Part shown: positions 6,394-10,582 of the stretch, piece after piece
Numbering within the stretch: the first letter of the stretch is position 1
Layout of the letters: each line of letters opens with the position of its first letter
From: an uncultured Flavobacterium sp.
GTDB lineage: Bacteria > Bacteroidota > Bacteroidia > Flavobacteriales > Flavobacteriaceae
NCBI RefSeq assembly: GCF_946481155.1
Contig: NZ_CAMLMK010000093.1
Location: 1 to 10,582 of the forward strand
Length of the DNA: 10,582 nt
Reading direction: 5' to 3'
Notes under the pieces: model-generated
What the model saw: only the letters and a program-made list of their open reading frames with translations
What the model was told of the DNA's origin: nothing
The model's database searches: none
Translations under genes and position numbers: made by a program

Positions 6394-7311
6394 ATGATGG
6401 AACAAACGGTAATAACAGCAGCAGACAGAAGAAAGTCATTATTAGTGACAACACTGATTTATGGCGTGTTGTTGGTACTATTATTTTTTATACGATTCTG
6501 GCCCCCTGCAAATGCAACAGAAATGTTGTTGGCCGGCGGAGGCGGAGGCGGAGGTGTGACCATTAATTTTGGTGACAGCGATTTCGGAGCCGGGAAAGAT
6601 TATCAGAGCGAGGTGCTGAATGTGAAAAACGAAGTGAAACAAGTCGCTTCACAAGCCGCGCCGGACGAAGATATCATTTCCAGTGATACACCGGAAGACA
6701 ATGCGGTTGTAATCCCAAAAAATCCAACCCCTGTTAAAGTAAAACCTATCGTAAAACCTGATCCAAAACCAGTGGAAGTTAAAAAACCAACGGTTTCCAA
6801 AAATGCCAATGATGCTCTGGCGAGTGTTTTGGGCGGATCCAAAAAAGGCGGTGACGGTGATGATGACAGAGCAGGAAACAAAGGAAAATCCAATGGTGAT
6901 TTATCGTCCAATGGATACTACGGTTCCGGTGGTTCCGGTGGCGGAACAGGTGGAGGTAATGGTACAGGAAACGGAACAGGTACAGGCGCAGGAAGCGGAA
7001 GCGGATCGGGCGGAGGCTCGGGAAGTGGTTCTGGCGGTGGTACCGGATATTCCCTAGGAAACCGAAAAGCATTGTCGAAACCAAATCCAAATTATACCTG
7101 TAACGAATCCGGGAAAGTAGTTGTGGAAGTTTCGGTGGACAGAACCGGAAGGACTATTGCGGCAACTCCTGGCGTTAAAGGGACAACCAACACTGCGAAA
7201 TGTCTGTTAGATCAGGCGCGAATTGCAGCTATGAATACCAGATGGCAAGCCAGTGAGGATGCGCCGGAAAGACAGGTTGGGAAAATCATCTACAGCTTTA
7301 GTCTGAATTAA
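6394..7311 (+). CDS. TonB-like energy transducer with long Gly-rich linker
   Basis: With the start at ATG 6394 (ATG 6397 follows at once) the protein has 305 residues. An N-terminal membrane segment (about 16-35) anchors it in the inner membrane. Next come a run of seven Gly at 48-54, a Pro/Lys-rich stretch at 107-133 (KPxPKPVEVKKP type) that would span the periplasm, and an extreme Gly/Ser/Thr-rich linker at 176-217. The C-terminal domain, about 224-305, has a TonB-like strand pattern (GKVVVEVSVDRTGRTI) and two Cys (236, 270). It should transmit the proton-motive energy of ExbB/ExbD to outer-membrane TonB-dependent receptors. The exbBD genes are next door but convergent. An upstream TTG at 6373 also keeps the frame open but is a poor choice. 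A terminator follows at 7337-7371. The linker makes this stretch GC-rich, as expected from Gly codons. Confidence 0.88.
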   Translation: MMEQTVITAADRRKSLLVTTLIYGVLLVLLFFIRFWPPANATEMLLAGGGGGGGVTINFGDSDFGAGKDYQSEVLNVKNEVKQVASQAAPDEDIISSDTPEDNAVVIPKNPTPVKVKPIVKPDPKPVEVKKPTVSKNANDALASVLGGSKKGGDGDDDRAGNKGKSNGDLSSNGYYGSGGSGGGTGGGNGTGNGTGTGAGSGSGSGGGSGSGSGGGTGYSLGNRKALSKPNPNYTCNESGKVVVEVSVDRTGRTIAATPGVKGTTNTAKCLLDQARIAAMNTRWQASEDAPERQVGKIIYSFSLN

Positions 7312-7336
7312 AAGATTGTCAGAAAATAGAGAATAG

Positions 7337-7371
7337 AAAAAAGAGTCAGCCTTTTAAGTTGGCTCTTTTTT
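7337..7371 (+). terminator. Terminator of the tonB-like gene
   Basis: AGCC (7348-7351 region) pairs with GGCT (7361-7364), extended past a 2-base TC bulge by GAG and an A run pairing with CTTTTTT. The stem is imperfect, but it has the right place (26 bases after the stop) and a T run. Confidence 0.65.
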
Positions 7372-7498
7372 GTTTTAGGAAGTATAACCTCGTATAATTT
7401 AATCTCTTGGATTAGAGGTGAATCTTGAAATGTAATTGCTTAACTGCATCGAATGACATTTTAGAGAATTATTAGTTGGGTTAATTTTGAAGGTCAAT
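7372..7498. other. Gene-free spacer with a weak two-tier hairpin
   Basis: This is the first part of the 302-bp gap between the tonB-like gene and exbD. ACCTC (7387-7391) / GAGGT (7415-7419) and, nested inside, TAATC (7400-7404) / GATTA (7410-7414) can pair, with an 8-base bulge on the left. On the plus strand TAATTTTG at 7482-7489 resembles a -7 box but lacks a TTG partner. No coding frame is supported. Confidence 0.3.
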
Positions 7499-7605
7499 GC
7501 CCTAGCCCTGGTTGCAGCGGCATCCTTTTATAAAAAAATCCCACTCGTTCAGAATGGGATTTTTTTATAAAAGATATAGCGGAAGACAGGATAAAGCTCC
7601 TGATG
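7499..7605. repeat. Cruciform intergenic repeat of a type common in flavobacteria
   Basis: The element is built around the 19-bp inverted repeat at 7525-7573. Its flanks continue the pairing in pieces: ATC/GAT past a bulged C, CCTG (7507-7510 region) with CAGG (7586-7590 region), and AGC with GCT. Between these pieces each arm carries AGCGG in the same direction (near 7516-7520 and 7578-7582), giving a symmetric internal loop. Read on the minus strand, it runs GGAGCT...CCGCTATATCTTTT, hairpin, AAAAGGATGCCGCT...GGGCTAGG. I recall closely similar elements with variable hairpin centres in other Flavobacterium genomes; that is recollection, not a search. It starts just after the exbD stop. Confidence 0.6.
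7525..7573. terminator. Bidirectional terminator at the core of the repeat, downstream of exbD
   Basis: A perfect 19-bp inverted repeat, CTTTTATAAAAAAATCCCA (7525-7543) and its complement (7555-7573), surrounds an 11-base loop that can itself form a short TC/GA stem. The stem contains A7/T7 tracts, so transcripts of either strand end in GGGA plus a U run. It would terminate exbBD (-) and back up the tonB terminator (+). Confidence 0.85.
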
Positions 7606-7613
7606 CTCCTTAT

Positions 7614-8012
7614 TTACTTCGAAGCGCTTGTGGCAATTACGAATTTCAGGTTGTTTTTTACGCCAATCTGCAAGACGTCAACCAAATCCTGAACCTGAAG
7701 ATTATAGGGAATTCGGACCACAACGGCCTGTTCTTTGTTGTCGCCGATTTTAGCCAGCAAGGTGCTTTCCAATTGATCGAAGGCTACTTCCTGCTTGTCC
7801 AGGAAGAAACGTTTCTCCTCGGTCACGGAAAGACTGATCAGCTGCTTGTTGGTCTTCTCGTTGCTTTTCGCTTTGGGCAAAGTCATCTTAATTACATTCG
7901 GATTCGCCAAAGTCGAAATAATAAGGAAGAACAAAAGCAGGAAGAACATAATGTCGCTCAACGAACTGGTGGCGACTTCTGCATGAAATCGTTTATTTCG
8001 TTTTATCGGCAT
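7614..8012 (-). CDS. exbD: ExbD/TolR-type biopolymer transport protein
   Basis: The 132 residues are close to the usual ExbD length of about 140. A short basic cytoplasmic start (MPIKRNKRF) leads into the family motif TSSLSDIMFFLLLFFLI; Asp20 is the conserved proton-binding Asp of the single membrane helix (about 20-37). A periplasmic domain with alternating strands and helices follows, ending in a typical VIATSASK tail. ExbD works with ExbB as an inner-membrane proton channel that drives TonB-type proteins. Its start overlaps the 3' end of exbB by 20 bases, indicating translational coupling in an exbB-exbD operon. The gene ends just before the cruciform repeat and terminator. Confidence 0.93.
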   Translation of the reverse strand: MPIKRNKRFHAEVATSSLSDIMFFLLLFFLIISTLANPNVIKMTLPKAKSNEKTNKQLISLSVTEEKRFFLDKQEVAFDQLESTLLAKIGDNKEQAVVVRIPYNLQVQDLVDVLQIGVKNNLKFVIATSASK

Positions 8013-8706
8013 TTGGTCTCTGAATTATGTTAACGAATTCTAATACGTGACGCTGCATGTTCAGCGAGTAGTTGTCGATCATGCTGTTGTAAAGGTGATA
8101 TCCTGAATACGCGATGATACCCACGATAAGACCGGCACCACTACTGATCATTTTCTCATACAAACCTCCGGAAATGTTCCCGATACTGATATTTTCGGTT
8201 ACGGAGATGCTGTAGAAAATCTTGATTACCCCGGAAATCGTTCCGATGAAGCCTAATGTTGGCGCAATACCTGCAATCAGACCTAAAACGCCCAGTTTTC
8301 GTTCCATTTCACCGATTTCGATGTTGGCTACTTTTTCCATGTTGGATTCGATTTCAGCAATTGGTCTTCCGATCGTTTGGATTCCTTCCTTAATAACGTT
8401 TGCCGAAGCGGCACCGTCTCTTTCAGCAGCTGAAATTGCCAGATCAATATTGCCGTTATTTAAATGAGTACGAATGTCTTTCAATAGATGAACATCGTGC
8501 TTGGTAGCCCGCTGGATATAGATAAAACGTTCGATGATGATATAAATCGTATAGAACAGCAAAAGGGCGATGGGAATAAGGAAGAATCCTCCTTTTAAGA
8601 TAAATTCCAATACGGAAATTTCATTGTCTTTTACCACATTTTCAACTACGGCACCTGCCGCCTGTGTGATGGTGTCGTTTTGTACTTGTAAAAAAAATCC
8701 AGTCAT
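7993..8706 (-). CDS. exbB: MotA/TolQ/ExbB-type proton channel protein
   Basis: This 237-residue inner-membrane protein has three predicted helices: about 36-58, 140-165 and 185-206. The conserved second-helix stretch reads LGLIAGIAPTLGFIGTISGV. The third helix starts GLYEKMISSGAGLIVGI, where Glu184 probably matches the functional Glu of E. coli ExbB. ExbB forms the oligomeric channel around ExbD helices and converts proton-motive force into movement of TonB. The gene is first in an exbB-exbD pair, overlapping exbD by 20 bases. A minus-strand TATCTTTA at 8763-8756 may be its -7 box, but no TTG lies at the right distance, so the promoter is uncertain. The start at ATG 8706 is supported by a full first periplasmic segment before helix 1. 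Confidence 0.93.
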   Translation of the reverse strand: MTGFFLQVQNDTITQAAGAVVENVVKDNEISVLEFILKGGFFLIPIALLLFYTIYIIIERFIYIQRATKHDVHLLKDIRTHLNNGNIDLAISAAERDGAASANVIKEGIQTIGRPIAEIESNMEKVANIEIGEMERKLGVLGLIAGIAPTLGFIGTISGVIKIFYSISVTENISIGNISGGLYEKMISSGAGLIVGIIAYSGYHLYNSMIDNYSLNMQRHVLEFVNIIQRPNADKTK

Positions 8707-8785
8707 AAAGTTTCGGGAATTGTATTTATTTTAAATAATAATCTCAATTTTGCAATAAAGATAAATTTCTATACAGTAATAAACT

Positions 8786-8815
8786 AAAAAAAAGGCTATT
8801 TATTTTATAGGCCTT
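8786..8815 (-). terminator. Orphan minus-strand terminator between exbB and folC
   Basis: On the minus strand, AAGGC (8815-8811) and GCCTT (8796-8792) pair, continued by TAT/ATA past a bulged base. The stem is followed by a run of T (A run 8786-8793 on the plus strand). The plus-strand reading has no T run. It therefore points leftward toward exbB, although no minus-strand gene lies to its right in the window. Confidence 0.5.
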
Positions 8816-8842
8816 AATTTTAACAGTAAACCGCATTTTAAA

Positions 8843-10057
8843 ATGACCTATCAGCAGACTTTAGACTGGATGTTCGCCCAATTGCCGATGTTTCAGCAGC
8901 AGGGTGCTTCAGCCTACAAGAAAGATTTGACTAACACGCTGTTACTGTCGGAACATCTTGGTAATCCTGAGCGGAAGGTTAAGTGCGCGCATGTGGCCGG
9001 GACGAACGGAAAAGGCTCGACTTCGTCCATGATAGCGTCGGTCTTGCAGGAAGCGGGGTATAAAGTAGGTTTGTATACTTCTCCGCATTTGAAGGATTTC
9101 CGTGAGCGTATTAAGATTAACGGAAAGGAAATCCCGGAAGAATTCGTTATAGATTTTATTGCAGCTAATAAATCGTTTTTTGAGGAAAATCATCTTAGTT
9201 TTTTTGAGATGACTGTGGGCTTGGCATTCGATTATTTTGCTAAGGAACAAGTTGATGTTGCTGTCATTGAGGTCGGTATGGGAGGTAGGCTTGACTCTAC
9301 GAATATAATCACGCCTTTAGTTTCGGTAATCACCAATATCGGATTTGATCACACACAGTTTCTGGGAGATTCCCTGGAGGCGATTGCCTATGAAAAGGCA
9401 GGTATTATCAAGCCGAATATTCCGGTAGTTATTGGTGAATATACTGAACAAACAAAACCTGTGTTTTTAGCTAAAGCAGAAGAATGTAAGTCGGATATTT
9501 ACTTTGCTTCGGATTTAATTAAAGAAGATTATGCGAGCGGATTGTTAGGGGATTATCAGCTATATAATAAGAAGGCTGTGGTTCAAACAATTAAGCTCTT
9601 GCAGAAGCACTTTTCAATCACGCAGAAGCATTTAGAGGAGGGTTTGAAGAACGTAGTGGTTAATACCGGCATATTAGGTCGTTGGCAGCAAATTCAGTCC
9701 TCACCGAAGGTAGTTTGCGATACAGCCCACAACAGCCACGGATTAAAAATCGTACTGAATCAGATTCAAAAGGAAGATTTCGAACAGTTGCATTTCGTTC
9801 TTGGGGTTGTAAATGATAAAGATTTGGTCTCCATTTTGCCCTTATTTCCGAAAAATGCCGATTATTTTTTCTGCAAGCCAAATGTTCCCCGCGGACTTGA
9901 TGCAATAATTTTACAGCAAAAAGCAGCGGAATTTGGTTTAATTGGGAAAGTATATAATTCTGTTTCAGATGCTTATGAACATGCGCTAGGTATAGCTAAT
10001 GAAAACGATTTTATCTATATCGGCGGAAGTACCTTTGTTGTTGCGGAAATTGTGTAA
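8843..10057 (+). CDS. folC: Folylpolyglutamate synthase / dihydrofolate synthase
   Basis: This 404-residue cytoplasmic Mur-ligase-family enzyme adds glutamate to dihydropteroate and to folates, using ATP. The P-loop is VAGTNGKGST at 51-60 (Lys57). Further motifs are GLYTSPHL at 76-83, IEVGMGGRLDSTN at 142-154 (Glu143 binds Mg2+), ITNIGFDHTQFLG at 163-175 (His170) and EKAGIIK at 184-190, where Lys185 matches the carbamylated Lys of the family. The C-terminal domain shows LGRWQ and CDTAHNSHG. The end reads IYIGGSTFVVAEI where many homologues have SGSxYxVGE-like sequence. The ATG at 8843 gives the normal N-terminus; no Shine-Dalgarno sequence or good promoter is visible. It is a single gene, divergent from exbB, and is followed after 70 bases by the tRNA array. 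Confidence 0.95.
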   Translation: MTYQQTLDWMFAQLPMFQQQGASAYKKDLTNTLLLSEHLGNPERKVKCAHVAGTNGKGSTSSMIASVLQEAGYKVGLYTSPHLKDFRERIKINGKEIPEEFVIDFIAANKSFFEENHLSFFEMTVGLAFDYFAKEQVDVAVIEVGMGGRLDSTNIITPLVSVITNIGFDHTQFLGDSLEAIAYEKAGIIKPNIPVVIGEYTEQTKPVFLAKAEECKSDIYFASDLIKEDYASGLLGDYQLYNKKAVVQTIKLLQKHFSITQKHLEEGLKNVVVNTGILGRWQQIQSSPKVVCDTAHNSHGLKIVLNQIQKEDFEQLHFVLGVVNDKDLVSILPLFPKNADYFFCKPNVPRGLDAIILQQKAAEFGLIGKVYNSVSDAYEHALGIANENDFIYIGGSTFVVAEIV

Positions 10058-10064
10058 AATAATT

Positions 10065-10094
10065 TTGCAGAAGTAAAAAATACCGCTATATTTG
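10065..10094 (+). promoter_or_regulatory. Promoter of the tRNA array
   Basis: TTG (10065-10067), a 19-base spacer and TATATTTG (10087-10094) fit the Bacteroidota consensus exactly. The first tRNA begins 33 bases after the -7 box. No comparable promoter lies in the tRNA spacers, so the three tRNA-Val genes should share one transcript. Confidence 0.8.
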
Positions 10095-10127
10095 CACCCT
10101 GATTAATGGAGACATTAGTTGATAAAA

Positions 10128-10205
10128 GGGCGATTAGCTCAGCTGGTTCAGAGCACCTCGTTTACACCGAGGGGGTCGGGGGTTCGAACCCCTCATCGCC
10201 CACCA
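10128..10205 (+). tRNA. tRNA-Val (anticodon TAC), copy 1
   Basis: The cloverleaf is complete: acceptor GGGCGAT/ATCGCCC with discriminator A at 10202, D stem GCTC/GAGC, anticodon stem CCTCG/CGAGG with loop TTTACAC (anticodon TAC), and a 5-bp T stem with one G-T pair around TTCGAAC. The CCA end is encoded (10203-10205). Confidence 0.97.
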
Positions 10206-10242
10206 CTTTTATCACCGCATACTGATAATAAAATACCTTATC

Positions 10243-10320
10243 GGGCGATTAGCTCAGCTGGTTCAGAGCACCTCGTTTACACCGAGGGGGTCGGGGGTTC
10301 GAACCCCTCATCGCCCACCA
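10243..10320 (+). tRNA. tRNA-Val (anticodon TAC), copy 2
   Basis: Identical to copy 1 over its whole length, including the encoded CCA at 10318-10320. Confidence 0.97.
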
Positions 10321-10357
10321 CTTTTATCACCGCATACTGATAATAAAATACCTTATC

Positions 10358-10432
10358 GGGCGATTAGCTCAGCTGGTTCAGAGCACCTCGTTTACACCGA
10401 GGGGGTCGGGGGTTCGAACCCCTCATCGCCCA
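10358..10432 (+). tRNA. tRNA-Val (anticodon TAC), copy 3, no encoded CCA
   Basis: The body is identical to copies 1 and 2, but the discriminator A at 10432 is followed by CAG, so CCA is not encoded and must be added by the CCA-adding enzyme. The downstream sequence also differs: it leads into a terminator after 7 bases. Confidence 0.96.
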
Positions 10433-10458
10433 CAGATTTAAAAACCTCATACGTAAGT
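10404..10458 (+). repeat. Direct repeat: 3' half of tRNA copy 3 plus flank (first copy)
   Basis: The 55 bases from the variable loop of tRNA-Val copy 3 into the terminator hairpin recur exactly at 10528-10582, 124 bases on. The window ends there, so the repeat may be longer. Confidence 0.9.
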
Positions 10459-10470
10459 GTGAGGTTTTTT
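10440..10470 (+). terminator. Terminator of the tRNA-Val array with GNRA-type loop
   Basis: AAAAACCTCATAC (10440-10452) pairs with GTGTGAGGTTTTT (10457-10469), including one T-G pair, and closes a GTAA loop. The stem runs into a T6 tract. A second copy begins at 10564 and is cut by the window end. Confidence 0.88.
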
Positions 10471-10480
10471 GTTTTGCAGA

Positions 10481-10556
10481 ACATTGTTAGCTCAACTGGT
10501 TAAGAGCATCCCGATTTTATCGGGAGTGGTCGGGGGTTCGAACCCCTCATCGCCCA
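10481..10556 (+). pseudogene. Chimeric tRNA-like gene with broken acceptor stem (Lys-type TTT anticodon)
   Basis: D stem GCTC/GAGC, anticodon stem TCCCG/CGGGA with a 7-base loop ATTTTAT (anticodon TTT), and a T arm identical to that of tRNA-Val are all present. The 5' acceptor strand ACATTGT cannot pair with the Val-type 3' strand ATCGCCC: only the innermost pair is Watson-Crick, with one G-T next to it. The anticodon stem can extend as TCCCGAT/ATCGGGA, leaving a 3-base loop, which would hide the anticodon. It looks like a 5' half of another origin joined to the 3' half of the neighbouring tRNA-Val. It is probably not a working tRNA. Confidence 0.7.
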
Positions 10557-10582
10557 CAGATTTAAAAACCTCATACGTAAGT
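10528..10582 (+). repeat. Direct repeat: 3' tRNA half plus flank (second copy)
   Basis: Exact copy of 10404-10458, covering the T arm, the 3' acceptor strand and the left arm of the terminator hairpin. It runs off the window end. Confidence 0.9.

Larger units (their letters stand above)
10128..10432 (+). repeat. Three tandem tRNA-Val units, 115-bp period
   Basis: tRNA bodies start at 10128, 10243 and 10358 and are identical. The two 37-base spacers (10206-10242, 10321-10357) are also identical, so the copies arose by recent tandem duplication or are kept alike by recombination. Confidence 0.9.

Noticed and set aside
6603..7090. Minus-strand and alternate-frame open frames inside the TonB-like gene
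   Set aside because: They arise from the Pro/Lys and Gly-rich repeats, giving low-complexity His/Arg/Ser-rich translations with no independent start signals.
7393..7398. TATAAT-like sequence in the tonB-exbD gap
   Set aside because: It is an E. coli-type -10 match in AT-rich DNA; the promoters found here follow the Bacteroidota TAnnTTTG pattern and nothing is encoded downstream.
7512..8033. Plus-strand open frame of 173 codons across the repeat and exbD
   Set aside because: It runs antisense to exbD, begins inside the terminator/cruciform repeat, and its translation shows no recognisable domain.
10119..10340. Open frame of 73 codons over the tRNA array
   Set aside because: It is made of tRNA sequence read as protein; the repeated peptide is a by-product of the tandem tRNA genes.
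10128..10582. CRISPR-like regular repeats
   Set aside because: The 115-bp units are tRNA genes with identical spacers, not short repeats with unique spacers.
1..10582. Defence, secretion-effector or mobile gene cluster
   Set aside because: Every long frame is assigned to a housekeeping, surface or regulatory gene. No transposase, integrase, nuclease, toxin-antitoxin or phage gene was found.

Overview
The window looks like chromosomal DNA of a Flavobacteriaceae bacterium, most likely Flavobacterium or a close relative. The reasons are: a cell-surface protein ending in a type IX secretion (T9SS) sorting domain; promoters of the Bacteroidota type (TTG, about 19-20 bases, TAnnTTTG) and almost no Shine-Dalgarno sequences; AT-rich spacers; and a gene set (acyl-CoA dehydrogenase, anmK, Glu/Leu/Phe/Val dehydrogenase, TonB/ExbBD, folC) that is familiar from this family.

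Layout. 1-1085 (+) is the 3' end of a large secreted adhesin-like protein: two HYR-like repeats, a cysteine-containing GYWK segment and a T9SS C-terminal domain. A bidirectional terminator separates it from an acyl-CoA dehydrogenase (1155-2294, -). A divergent promoter region leads to anmK (2391-3464, +), which recycles anhydro-MurNAc from peptidoglycan. Its stop overlaps that of an alpha/beta hydrolase (3454-4290, -). Upstream of the hydrolase, on the same strand, lies a TetR-family regulator (4341-4934, -). Two almost identical 16-bp palindromes, one in front of each gene, make a self-contained TetR-hydrolase regulatory unit. Next come an amino-acid dehydrogenase (5085-6320, +) and a TonB-like energy transducer (6394-7311, +). 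A 302-bp gene-free stretch (7312-7613) holds a terminator and a long cruciform repeat. Then follow exbD and exbB on the minus strand (7614-8706), an orphan minus-strand terminator, and folC (8843-10057, +).

The right end (10065-10582) is a tRNA array: a strong promoter, three identical tRNA-Val(TAC) genes on a 115-bp period, a terminator with a GNRA loop, and a fourth chimeric tRNA-like gene with a broken acceptor stem.

How the genes relate. ExbB, ExbD and the TonB-like protein should form one energy-transducing complex for outer-membrane transport, but tonB is convergent with exbBD instead of lying in one operon with them. Most other neighbours are independent housekeeping genes. I see no phage, CRISPR, transposase or defence system. 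The points most worth a second look are the paired TetR operators, the exbBD/tonB arrangement with its orphan terminator and repeat element, and the chimeric tRNA.
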